The notes beneath the pieces are model-generated. The model was not told where the DNA came from and searched no databases. It saw only the letters and a program-made list of their open reading frames with translations. A DNA stretch of 64,000 nt from Helicobacter typhlonius. GTDB taxonomy: Bacteria > Campylobacterota > Campylobacteria > Campylobacterales > Helicobacteraceae. The DNA is taken from contig NZ_LN907858.1 of NCBI RefSeq assembly GCF_001460635.1, positions 744,001-808,000 of the forward strand. Direction: 5' to 3'. This document shows positions 9,280-16,749 of this stretch, one piece after another. The stretch's first letter is position 1; every line of letters starts with the position of its first letter. Position numbers and translations under genes: made by a program.

Positions 9280-9585
9280 ATATATTCCTCATTCTTTGAT
9301 ATAAAATAATGTAAGAAAAAATCGTGCCATTTTTGCATAATATTAATGAATTAATCACAAAAGCAAATTTTGCTTATCTCGCACTTTTGCAAACATTCAT
9401 ACAAATATTTTTAATTTTATAAAATCCTTATTACATTATATAAGGATTTTATAAAATTATATTGTCAAGAATGTGTAGTTTTGTGCTTTTTTAGTGCAAA
9501 GCTTGTGCGAAAATTGATAAAAATTGTAAAAAAGGAATGCTTTTAGCATACAAAATCTAATAAAATATTGTAAAAAGGCTAGACA
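9280..9585. other. Divergent intergenic region
   Basis: Very AT-rich, with no ORF. Contains the 20-bp perfect inverted repeat at 9412-9459 and presumably the promoters of both flanking genes. Confidence 0.6.
9412..9459. repeat. Perfect 20-bp inverted repeat
   Basis: TAATTTTATAAAATCCTTAT (9412-9431) and its exact reverse complement (9440-9459) flank an 8-base spacer. Each arm also contains the smaller palindrome ATTTTATAAAAT. It lies midway between divergent genes starting at 9279 (-) and 9586 (+). Confidence 0.85.
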
Positions 9586-10353
9586 ATGAGGAAGATTCAT
9601 AGTCTTGTATTGATTGTGTTATTTGGCTTAGCACAGGGTTGTGCGAATAATGCGAAAGGGAGCAGGGCAGATTCTTATCCTTTAGAATCTATGGTAGAAG
9701 TCTCTCAAAATACGCAAGAAGAATTGCAAAATATGCAGAAAACACTTCAAAATGCATATGTCGCACAAAATACGCAAGAGGAACTAGAGAAGGCATATAA
9801 CGCGTGGCAAAATGGTGAGTTTAGCAAAGCCATAAGGCTTTATGAAAATGCTTGTTATGATGGCAATATGGGTGCGTGCCACGCTATTGGGACTTTGTAT
9901 TTTCAAGGGAGCGGTGTCGCACAAAACTACTCTATGAGTGCGAGCTACTACAATAAGGCGTGTGAGGGGGGATTTATGATGTCGTGTAGCTCACTTGGAA
10001 TCTTGCATCATTTTGGCTTGGGTGTGAGGCAGGATTATGCCTTAGCACTTGAGCTCTACACAAATGCGTGTCAAAGCGGCTATGGTAGGGCGTGTAACAA
10101 CTTGGGTGTGATGTTTGAAGAGGGCTTGGGTGTCAAAACAGACTATAAACAGGCGGGGGTGTATTATGCAGACGCGTGTTTAGCAAGGGACGATAGAGCG
10201 TGTTTCAATCTCGCTGATTTGCTATATGAGGGCAAGGGTATGAAAAAAAATATACACAGGGCAATGGAATTTTATGGTTTGGCTTGTGATTTTGGTATGC
10301 AAGAGGGCTGCGAGGCGTATAAGCATATCAAACTTAAGGGGGGTGGCAAATGA
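9586..10353 (+). CDS. Sel1-repeat, cysteine-rich lipoprotein (Hcp-like)
   Basis: 255 residues with a lipoprotein signal peptide; the lipobox is LAQGC with Cys at about residue 19. After a Gln/Asn-rich spacer with two copies of a QNTQEEL phrase, residues of about 65-250 hold about five Sel1-like repeats, each with paired cysteines (ACHAIGTLYFQGSGVAQNY, SCSSLGILHHFGLGVRQDY, ACNNLGVMFEEGLGVKTDY). The eight-residue Cys spacing is that of Helicobacter cysteine-rich proteins (Hcp), secreted disulfide-linked repeat proteins, some of which bind penicillins or the host. Overlaps the next gene by ATGA, so the two are coupled and probably arose by duplication. Exact role unknown. Confidence 0.82.
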   Translation: MRKIHSLVLIVLFGLAQGCANNAKGSRADSYPLESMVEVSQNTQEELQNMQKTLQNAYVAQNTQEELEKAYNAWQNGEFSKAIRLYENACYDGNMGACHAIGTLYFQGSGVAQNYSMSASYYNKACEGGFMMSCSSLGILHHFGLGVRQDYALALELYTNACQSGYGRACNNLGVMFEEGLGVKTDYKQAGVYYADACLARDDRACFNLADLLYEGKGMKKNIHRAMEFYGLACDFGMQEGCEAYKHIKLKGGGK

Positions 10354-10958
10354 GAATCTTAGCAATACTTTGTGTAGCCTTAAGTATGGGTTTTGGCGCA
10401 TATTTAGCCGATGAAAATATGAATGAGTATGAAAGTATGGAAATGCGTCAAAGACTTGCGCCATATCTTTCTAGTTGCTATGAGGGCATACCCGGGGATT
10501 GCTATATGGCTGCGCACGAGTATATGAAAGGTGAAAATGGTGTGCAGTGGTATTCTAAGGCGGCTATTTACTACAAAATGGCGTGTGATGGCGGTGTGCT
10601 TAAAGCGTGTAGCAATCTTGGGATTTTATATCAAAATGGACTTGGCGTGAAGCAAAGCTATGATGTGAGTGTACAACTCTACCGCTTGGCTTGTTCGCGT
10701 GCGGAGGCTGATGGCTGTAATAATCTCGGGGTGTTAAGCGAGGAGGGAATATTTGTGAGTAAAAACTACACAGATGCTCTCACTTTGTATCATCGCGCGT
10801 GTATGGGCGGAAGTGTCGCCGGGTGTATGAATCTAGGAGAGATGTATGAAAAAGGCAAGGGTGTGGCAAGGAATAAAGAAGTGGCACTTGAATTTTACGC
10901 ACAGGCGTGTTATATGGGCTATCAACCCGGTTGCGAGATGTATAATAGCAAGAGATAG
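10350..10958 (+). CDS. Secreted Sel1-repeat, cysteine-rich protein (Hcp-like)
   Basis: 202 residues. The N-terminus MRILAILCVALSMGFGAYLA is a classical signal peptide without a lipobox, so the protein is periplasmic or exported rather than lipid-anchored. About four Sel1-like repeats follow with the same Cys-pair pattern as the upstream gene (ACSNLGILYQNGLGVKQSY, GCMNLGEMYEKGKGVARNK). Its start overlaps the stop of that gene (ATGA) and has ribosome site GGGGGTGG. The pair looks like a lipid-anchored and a soluble version of one repeat protein. Function by family only: Hcp-type, possible interaction with cell wall or host. Confidence 0.82.
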   Translation: MRILAILCVALSMGFGAYLADENMNEYESMEMRQRLAPYLSSCYEGIPGDCYMAAHEYMKGENGVQWYSKAAIYYKMACDGGVLKACSNLGILYQNGLGVKQSYDVSVQLYRLACSRAEADGCNNLGVLSEEGIFVSKNYTDALTLYHRACMGGSVAGCMNLGEMYEKGKGVARNKEVALEFYAQACYMGYQPGCEMYNSKR

Positions 10959-11191
10959 GATTTAGAATATTCTTAGAATTTTGGCTTTTTAGATGCTTTG
11001 TATTGTATTTAACAACTTGTTGAGAATCTTTCAATAGGAGTTTTGTGTGTGGGGTGGCAAACCACAAACACATTTTGTGTATTTTTTCTCCCCTCCCTCC
11101 TAAATAAAAAACAAGGATTCTAAAAATTTGCAAAAACTCTCAAATATGCCAATAAAAAAATGAAATATAGAAACTTTATTTACAACAAAAG

Positions 11192-13306
11192 CTAAAAATA
11201 CATTCTTAATCCAAACATATACGCAGGTCTAAAATATTGCGCGGTATCATTTTTTAGTGTCCTTACACTTGCTAGAAGCGCGAGATTTTGCACGAGATTC
11301 ACACTTATACTACTATCGAGCTGGTGGCTAAAATGTCGCGTGTCATATGCCTTAAACTTATATTCAAGCGTGGCTTTGAGGCGGTTATTATCGCTCAACA
11401 CGAGTCCCACGACTTGACTTAGTGCAAAGTCGGCTTGTTTAGAGGTATTGACAAAAAATGTTGGTTCAAGGAGGTAATATCCATAGCCGAGATTCCATAG
11501 GTTGACAGATGCGCCACCGCCAAATGCCGCAAAGTAGTGCAAAGCATCATCATTAAATGTGCGATTGAATCCTGTTTCAATTCGATAAGAAAAGGGCTTA
11601 AAAAACTTACTCATTTGTGCGATTGAGGCGATTGAGAGGATATTAAATTGATAGAGGGTTGGTGCGCTAGAGGCGGTTTTGCTTGTATCATAATAGCCTA
11701 AGACACGCATAAACTCGATTTGTGCTCCCTTAAGATAACCCTTGTCATTATCAGTCAAATCGTGAAAAGTTATCCTAAAATCAAGTGCGGGGTGCGCTCC
11801 CTGCGCATTTGTAAGAACCATAGGCGTGATTCTTAGGCTTTGATTGCCCTCAAGCGGATTTGGAGGGCGTGTGGGGATAAAGGGCGGTGTATTTGCGCCA
11901 AGTGTGGAGCGCGTGGAGGCAATATTATGCGCGATTTGCGTGTAAGATTCTTTTTCCAACCTACCCTTTAGGAATCTATACTCGCTAAATTCAAGCGCGG
12001 ATTCTAAAATGTATTGCTTTTGCTTAAGTGAAAGATGAGAATCTTGGGTTATATCCTCTGGGACTTTTTTGCCCTTTGCAAGGGCTTTGCTTAGACTCAC
12101 TTGTGAGTGATTCATCACTTTTTCATAGGCGAGGAGTTTGGCGCGTTTGCTTGGACGATAGGCTGCCTTAGTAATGAGATTTGCATTTTTTAGGGCAAAA
12201 AGAGTTTCTGGCGGATTGACTTGATAGACAAAAGTATCACGCAAATGCAGGCTAGGGCGTGCGACTTCGAGTAGCCATAGGATATTGTAAGAGCAATTTT
12301 TGTCGAAAAAATAATACCAGCTAAATGCATCGCTTAACTCCCAAATATGATTGTAAAGCCGTGTGATTTCTTCACTACTTAGGTTAAGCTCATATTCCCA
12401 CATATCACGGGATTCTACATTGGCGTATTCTTTGATTTTATCATAGTAGGGTAGGATAGAGTAACTCCCAGTATAAAATCCAAAGAGCCCACTAAAAGCG
12501 AATTTAATGGGATTTTCTTTATTTTGGTCGGCGTCTGCTTGGTAGTTTATCGCAAAGGCGAGTAGGCGCGAATTAAAACTTGAATCGAGGAGTAAAAATG
12601 TATGTCCAAACATTGAAGCAGGTGAGTTGATATGTGCGGAGGGGAATACGATACTTGCCTTTGAGGGCGCGATATATTTGCGCGTAACCTCATAATCCAC
12701 GCAATTCACTTTGGGTAAATCTGCAAAATCAAGCTTAGAGGCTAAAAAGGCAAATCGCGCGGGGAAGCGACATAGCGCGTGGTAGTCCTCCGCGTCAATG
12801 GAGCGTGTGGGGAGCTTAATATCATTCTCCTCATACTCGATGATTTGTTTGAGACGCTTTTGCCTAATTGCTTCGGGGACGACAATAGATGAGATTGGCT
12901 GATAGAATGCGCGGATAGTAGATTCTAATTCATCTTGTGCGATATTTTTAGATTCGCCAAATTGTGGTGTGAGGAAAAAATAGGGCGAGACAATTTCGCT
13001 TTTATTGCCATCAATATGTAGCAAGTCTCGCCACTCTTTAGAATCTGCGATATTTAAAGCTTTGGTTTTGGCGATAAGGCTATCAATGATTAGGGAAGTT
13101 TGAGCTTGTGTATCTTGGGCTAATTGTGTGTGTTTCTCTTGCGAATCTGCGGTAAATTGGGTATTTTGTGCGTTTTTAGATTCTGAATCTGTGCTTACTT
13201 GGGGTATGTGTGAATCTTGTAGTGTTTGTATTTCTTGTGCTAGAGTAGGGTATGCACACATAACAATAATAAAAAAGAGTTTGGAATAAGTCGAGCTAAA
13301 AGACAT
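11192..13306 (-). CDS. DUF4105 (Lnb-type) envelope protein with C-terminal barrel
   Basis: 704 residues. Signal peptide ends near PTLAQ; a Gln/Ser/Thr-rich linker reaches residue 75 or so. The central DUF4105 domain (PF13387) shows its two hallmark motifs: SPASMFGHTFLLLDSS (His) and FFDKNCSYNILWLLE (Cys), a likely His/Cys catalytic pair of the NlpC/P60-like type. The C-terminal about 220 residues alternate in beta fashion and end FGLRMYF, suggesting an outer-membrane barrel. A Bacteroides DUF4105 protein has been described as a lipoprotein N-acyltransferase (Lnb); that one has TM helices instead of a barrel, so transfer of function here is speculative. The nearest Shine-Dalgarno is about 17 bases away, so the start is uncertain. 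Lies 42 bases after the DUF3015 gene. Confidence 0.75.
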   Translation of the reverse strand: MSFSSTYSKLFFIIVMCAYPTLAQEIQTLQDSHIPQVSTDSESKNAQNTQFTADSQEKHTQLAQDTQAQTSLIIDSLIAKTKALNIADSKEWRDLLHIDGNKSEIVSPYFFLTPQFGESKNIAQDELESTIRAFYQPISSIVVPEAIRQKRLKQIIEYEENDIKLPTRSIDAEDYHALCRFPARFAFLASKLDFADLPKVNCVDYEVTRKYIAPSKASIVFPSAHINSPASMFGHTFLLLDSSFNSRLLAFAINYQADADQNKENPIKFAFSGLFGFYTGSYSILPYYDKIKEYANVESRDMWEYELNLSSEEITRLYNHIWELSDAFSWYYFFDKNCSYNILWLLEVARPSLHLRDTFVYQVNPPETLFALKNANLITKAAYRPSKRAKLLAYEKVMNHSQVSLSKALAKGKKVPEDITQDSHLSLKQKQYILESALEFSEYRFLKGRLEKESYTQIAHNIASTRSTLGANTPPFIPTRPPNPLEGNQSLRITPMVLTNAQGAHPALDFRITFHDLTDNDKGYLKGAQIEFMRVLGYYDTSKTASSAPTLYQFNILSIASIAQMSKFFKPFSYRIETGFNRTFNDDALHYFAAFGGGASVNLWNLGYGYYLLEPTFFVNTSKQADFALSQVVGLVLSDNNRLKATLEYKFKAYDTRHFSHQLDSSISVNLVQNLALLASVRTLKNDTAQYFRPAYMFGLRMYF

Positions 13307-13348
13307 AAAAGAAAGGGGGCAAAGCTCCTAAGAGCTTTGCGCGTGGGA

Positions 13349-13786
13349 TTATAAACTCGCTACGCCATCAAGCACATCTGTGCTTTGCGCGTCTTTGCTT
13401 GTGTAGAGTTTGTGATAATTTTCTTGGAGTGCTACCTTAAAGCTTTCTTTGTCGCTTACATCAAGGAGTTCTACAAGTGTGTCAAGGTGTTCACCTCTGC
13501 CTTGAGCAATCTCTTGAGAAAGAGCATCCATATTTGCAGCTACAAATTCTTGTGTGCGGCTATCCATTACGATTTTGCCAGATTTACAGCCTGATGTTCC
13601 AGAAGTAATACCAAAAGTTTGAGTTCCTGTTGAGTTATTTGTTGTTATTTGAAATAAATTCCAAATAAGACCTTGTTTGTCAATAAGGAGAGAACCAAGA
13701 CCACAACCTGTATTGCTATTTGCTGCGGCAAATGCACCTGTGGCTAGACCTGCGCTAAGAGCCAAGCTAACGAGAACTTTTTTCAT
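13349..13786 (-). CDS. DUF3015 family periplasmic protein
   Basis: 145 residues with signal peptide MKKVLVSLALSAGLATGAFA. The mature start has the DUF3015 pattern GCGLGSLLI, then WNLFQITTNNSTGTQTFGIT and a second conserved cysteine in SGTSGCKSG, probably disulfide-bonded to the first, followed by a helical tail (QEFVAANMDALSQEIAQGRG). Function of the family is unknown. Ribosome site AAGGACAGACG precedes the ATG, and a palindrome (13810-13826) lies 24-40 bases upstream. The DUF4105 gene follows on the same strand and is probably co-transcribed. Confidence 0.85.
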   Translation of the reverse strand: MKKVLVSLALSAGLATGAFAAANSNTGCGLGSLLIDKQGLIWNLFQITTNNSTGTQTFGITSGTSGCKSGKIVMDSRTQEFVAANMDALSQEIAQGRGEHLDTLVELLDVSDKESFKVALQENYHKLYTSKDAQSTDVLDGVASL

Positions 13787-13809
13787 CGTCTGTCCTTTGT
13801 AGAAAAATT

Positions 13810-13826
13810 CGTTTCTTTAAGAAACG
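13810..13826 (-). promoter_or_regulatory. Palindrome in the leader of the DUF3015 gene
   Basis: CGTTTCTT-T-AAGAAACG, two 8-base arms about one base, placed just downstream of a TAAAAT -10-like box in the minus-strand sense. Could be an operator or a short 5' hairpin. Confidence 0.4.
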
Positions 13827-13998
13827 CGTCATTTTACCTAAAAATAATCAATCAAGTGTGTTTGAAAACAGAAAAGATTTGCAAGTAGTAAGCCAAGAGA
13901 GCAAAATTTTGATGATGTTGTAATATCTAAAGCTAGATACAAAAATCTTAAAAATACTTAAAAATGCAAAAAGCACTTAAGATAAGTAAGCAAATGCG

Positions 13999-14025
13999 AA
14001 ATACTCTCGACCCGCGAGAGTATTT
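13999..14025 (-). terminator. Hairpin ending the panD-aguB array
   Basis: AAATACTCTCG and CGAGAGTATTT pair perfectly (11 bp) around a 5-base loop, 25 bases beyond the aguB stop. No strong T-run, but it is the only hairpin between aguB and the next gene. Confidence 0.55.
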
Positions 14026-14050
14026 GTTGTGTAAGATTTATAGCTTAATC

Positions 14051-14938
14051 CTACAAACAGAATCTTTTTAAAATGGACTTGTAAGATTCTATACGCCTAT
14101 CGCGCAAGAATGGCCACATTCGCCGCACTTCCTCGCTTCTACTTAAGTCAATATCCACAAGCAGTAGCTCCTCACACTCACTATCTGCCATTGCCAAAAG
14201 CTCACCTTGCGCACCAAAGGCAAAGCTGCTTCCCCAAAAGCGTATGCCACTCTCCACACCGCTGCTATCTTTTTCAAAGCCCACGCGGTTAATCGCCATT
14301 GTCGGCAGTCCATTAGCAACGCTGTGTCCTCGCTGCACCGCTATCCACGCTTCCCTTTGTCGCGCCCTCTCTTCTTGTGAATCTTCATCAAACCACCCAA
14401 TCGCTGTGGGATAAATCAACATATCCGCACCTTTAAGAGCCATAATGCGTGCAGCTTCGGGATACCATTGGTCCCAACAGACTAAAACCCCGAGCTTCCC
14501 CACACTCGTTTGTATTGGGTCAAAGCCCAAATCGCCGGGAGTGAAGTAGAATTTTTCATAAAATTGCGGGTCGTCAGGAATGTGCATTTTGCGATATTTT
14601 CCGGCTATTTCGCCATTTTTTTCAAAAACTACCGCAGTATTGTGATATAGCCCTGCGGTGCGCCGCTCAAAGAGTGAGGTAAGCAGCACAACATTATGCT
14701 TTTTTGCCAACGCGCTAAAAAAATCAATATCTTTTTCAAAATCACTCGCATAGTCAAAAAAGGTAGGATTCTCACTTTGACAAAAGTATTCTCGTGTGTG
14801 GAGCTCCTGCAAACACACGAGTTGTGCGCCACTCTGCTTTGCCTGTGCTATCATTGTGGCGGTTTTTGCTACCATACTTTCCCTATCGCCTGTGTAGGAT
14901 TGCTGCACTAGCGCGACTTTGAGGATTCTATCATTCAT
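14051..14938 (-). CDS. aguB: N-carbamoylputrescine amidase
   Basis: Nitrilase-superfamily cytoplasmic enzyme hydrolysing N-carbamoylputrescine to putrescine, CO2 and ammonia in polyamine synthesis from agmatine. About 295 residues. The catalytic triad sits in CLQELHTREYF (Glu), GKYRKMHIPDD (Lys) and GVLVCWDQWYPEAARI (Cys). The reading frame is open 87 bases further upstream, but that part overlaps the acidic ORF and is not nitrilase-like. I chose the ATG at 14938 because it directly precedes the conserved NDRILKVALVQ and has GGAG six bases before it. It overlaps the acidic ORF by 8 bases. Helicobacter homologues are often labelled beta-alanine synthase. Confidence 0.92.
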   Translation of the reverse strand: MNDRILKVALVQQSYTGDRESMVAKTATMIAQAKQSGAQLVCLQELHTREYFCQSENPTFFDYASDFEKDIDFFSALAKKHNVVLLTSLFERRTAGLYHNTAVVFEKNGEIAGKYRKMHIPDDPQFYEKFYFTPGDLGFDPIQTSVGKLGVLVCWDQWYPEAARIMALKGADMLIYPTAIGWFDEDSQEERARQREAWIAVQRGHSVANGLPTMAINRVGFEKDSSGVESGIRFWGSSFAFGAQGELLAMADSECEELLLVDIDLSRSEEVRRMWPFLRDRRIESYKSILKRFCL

Positions 14939-15092
14939 CATAGTCTCCGTCATATTCGCTATCTGGGCTTTGATAGTCATCATCGTCATAGTTGCTATAC
15001 GAGCTATCATCACCCTCATCTTCAAAGTAGTCTATATCCATATCATCATCTTGGGTGTAATCGTCCTCAAAATCCTCGTAATCATCTTGCAT
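14931..15092 (-). CDS. Small hyperacidic protein, unknown function
   Basis: A 53-residue ORF composed mainly of Asp, Glu, Tyr and Ser, with no Lys, Arg or His, starting MQDDYEDFEDDYTQ and ending DGDYDE. A strong ribosome site AAAGGAG sits eight bases before the ATG at 15092. The start overlaps the end of tcdA by 11 bases and the end overlaps the start of aguB by 8 bases, so it is embedded in the operon and translationally coupled on both sides. A longer in-frame start at 15134 lies inside tcdA and lacks support. No family recognised; likely disordered, possibly a cation- or protein-binding tail-like peptide. Confidence 0.65.
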   Translation of the reverse strand: MQDDYEDFEDDYTQDDDMDIDYFEDEGDDSSYSNYDDDDYQSPDSEYDGDYDE

Positions 15093-15759
15093 TGCTCTCT
15101 CCTTTGAGTATATTTTGTATAATTTCGCTTGCAATTGTCAGTCCAAAAGCCGCAGTTACGCCACTAAAACTCCCTAAATCTTTACATTGTGGCACTTCTG
15201 GGCTAAATACTGCCTTAAAAGGCTTTTTAATATGAGCCTTTTTGAGATTTTCTCTAAATTTACGCGCAAATTTATCGCCATAAGTTTTCCAAATATTTGC
15301 CACTTGAATATTAAGAGGGTTTAATTTTTTCGCGCTACCTGTGGAGACGATATAATGCCCCAAAGGCTTATGCTGGGCGATTTTAGCAATCTCCACCTTT
15401 GCATTAATATCATCAATGGCATCAACAATATAATCAAAACTCATTACATCAAATGAATCTAAAAAATCCGCATTGACACTCGCTCGTATAGGCGTAATGT
15501 CCTCATAGATTTTGCCTAATACCTCGACTTTTGATTCATTGATATGCTCTGCGCCGATTTGTCGGTTTTGATTTGTTATATCAAAAGTATCTTTATCAAC
15601 AATCGTAATATGTTTTATTCCGCTACGATAGAGGCAATCCACCACGAAGCCACCCACACCGCCCACGCCAAAAACCACAACCTTTGTGTTTTGAATCTTT
15701 TCAAATTTACTGCCAAAAATAATGCGTGAGCGCGTGTATCTATCGCATATTTCAGTCAT
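15082..15759 (-). CDS. tcdA: ThiF/E1-like tRNA threonylcarbamoyladenosine dehydratase
   Basis: 225 residues of the E1-like ThiF/MoeB superfamily. The ATP-binding loop is VVVFGVGGVGGFVVDCL, followed by ITIVDKDTFDITNQNRQIGA, the pattern typical of TcdA (CsdL), which adenylates and cyclises t6A37 in tRNA. The conserved Asp is in YIVDAIDDINAKVEI. Slightly shorter than E. coli TcdA (268 aa). The name rests on overall pattern; a MoeB-like role was assigned to homologues in older annotations. Ribosome site AAGGA lies inside the preceding 32-aa ORF, whose stop overlaps this ATG (TAATG). Confidence 0.83.
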   Translation of the reverse strand: MTEICDRYTRSRIIFGSKFEKIQNTKVVVFGVGGVGGFVVDCLYRSGIKHITIVDKDTFDITNQNRQIGAEHINESKVEVLGKIYEDITPIRASVNADFLDSFDVMSFDYIVDAIDDINAKVEIAKIAQHKPLGHYIVSTGSAKKLNPLNIQVANIWKTYGDKFARKFRENLKKAHIKKPFKAVFSPEVPQCKDLGSFSGVTAAFGLTIASEIIQNILKGESNAR

Positions 15760-15857
15760 TACAAATCCTTGCGTTGCACATTTGTGTATGGTAAATCCTC
15801 ATATAATGAATCTTTGCAATGCAGCGCACAAAATCCGCAAGATTCAAAAAATAGCAT
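15759..15857 (-). CDS. Candidate 32-aa cysteine-rich small ORF between surE and tcdA
   Basis: Starts one base after the surE stop (TGA-A-ATG) and ends in TAATG, sharing one base with the tcdA start. It therefore fills the gap between the two genes exactly, as a coupled small gene would. The product begins MLFFESCGFCALHCKDS and contains a C-x2-C-x3-C cluster (C7, C10, C14) that could bind metal. No good Shine-Dalgarno precedes it, so translation would rely on re-initiation after surE. A second frame here also gives a 36-aa ORF, so the evidence is suggestive only. Confidence 0.35.
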   Translation of the reverse strand: MLFFESCGFCALHCKDSLYEDLPYTNVQRKDL

Positions 15858-15858
15858 T

Positions 15859-16653
15859 TCATTTTTTTATCCATTCATCTAATCGCGCGTTGTCCTCATA
15901 GCTTGTCATATCAAGCTTTATGGGTGTTATGGAGATGTATTTTTCATTCACAGCTTTGAAGTCCGAGCCATTTGGATAAGTCGTATCGCTCCGCTCCTCC
16001 CACTGCAGTGGGTGAAGCCCAAGCCAATAGTATTCTCTGCCCCACGGGTTGCGGTGCAAATGCGCATCATTTGCGTAGATTCTATATCCCATTTGTGTAA
16101 TTTTGTAACCCTTGCATTCATCGATTGAAACAGGTGGGACATTGATATTAAGGAGTTTGCGCTCTCCCAAAGGAAAGCCCTTGTTAAAAATCATATTCAC
16201 TATATCCACAATGCAATGTTTTGCAAGTGAAAAATCAAAATGCTTCGTGCGATTGACATCTGTCATAAGCTGTGAAATCGCAATAGAGGGAATGCCTTGG
16301 ATACACGCCTCCATAGCTCCAGCAATCGTGCCAGAATAGGTAATATCCTCGCCCATATTCGAGCCTAAATTAATCCCAGAAATCACCAAATCCGGCTTAA
16401 AGCCCTCTGCGTATAATGTATTAAGCGCGAGATACACGCAATCACTTGGTGTGCCGTCTTCAAGCTTATAAAAATCATCATCGAGTCGCACAAAACTAAG
16501 CGGACGCGTGAGGGTTATCCCGTGTCCGCAGGCGGATTTTTCGCGTGAGGGAGCGACTACCATAATCTGCGCGATATTACGCAAAGCGTGTTTAAGCGCG
16601 AGTAGTCCGCTTGAATCAAATCCGTCATCATTGGTTAATAGAATGCTTTTCAT
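15859..16653 (-). CDS. surE: 5'/3'-nucleotidase SurE
   Basis: Cytoplasmic metal-dependent nucleotidase and exopolyphosphatase associated with survival under stress. 264 residues. The N-terminal metal motif ILLTNDDGFDSSG, the SACGHGITLTRPL loop, GTPSDCVYLALN and SGINLGSNMGEDITYSGTI are all intact. Start set at the ATG at 16653, which has AGGAGAGG just upstream; an in-frame GTG one codon earlier is less likely. Preceded by the 26-aa ORF and ispA; the ispA-surE pair is conserved in H. pylori (HP0929-HP0930, from memory). Confidence 0.95.
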   Translation of the reverse strand: MKSILLTNDDGFDSSGLLALKHALRNIAQIMVVAPSREKSACGHGITLTRPLSFVRLDDDFYKLEDGTPSDCVYLALNTLYAEGFKPDLVISGINLGSNMGEDITYSGTIAGAMEACIQGIPSIAISQLMTDVNRTKHFDFSLAKHCIVDIVNMIFNKGFPLGERKLLNINVPPVSIDECKGYKITQMGYRIYANDAHLHRNPWGREYYWLGLHPLQWEERSDTTYPNGSDFKAVNEKYISITPIKLDMTSYEDNARLDEWIKK

Positions 16654-16668
16654 CACCTCTCCTTGTGT

Positions 16669-16749
16669 TTATATTTTAAACCTTTGCGCTTTTGCCTTAA
16701 TTTTTGCGTTGTGTTTAGAATCTAAATACATCTCTAAAAGATTTTGCAT
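16669..16749 (-). CDS. Candidate 26-aa basic small ORF between ispA and surE
   Basis: Begins MQNLLEMYLDSKHNAK and ends KAQRFKI. Its ATG immediately follows the ispA stop (TAAATG) and is preceded by AAGGAGATAGGATA, a strong ribosome site lying in the end of ispA. The next gene, surE, has its own strong site. The peptide is amphipathic and basic; no family recognised. The good ribosome site is the main support. Confidence 0.42.
   Translation of the reverse strand: MQNLLEMYLDSKHNAKIKAKAQRFKI

Noticed and set aside
14939-15025. N-terminal 29-codon extension of aguB
   Set aside because: Met/Thr/Ile-rich translation of the opposite reading of the acidic ORF, not nitrilase-like, no ribosome site.
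15093-15134. Upstream start of the acidic ORF
   Set aside because: It lies inside tcdA and lacks a ribosome site, whereas the ATG at 15092 has AAAGGAG.
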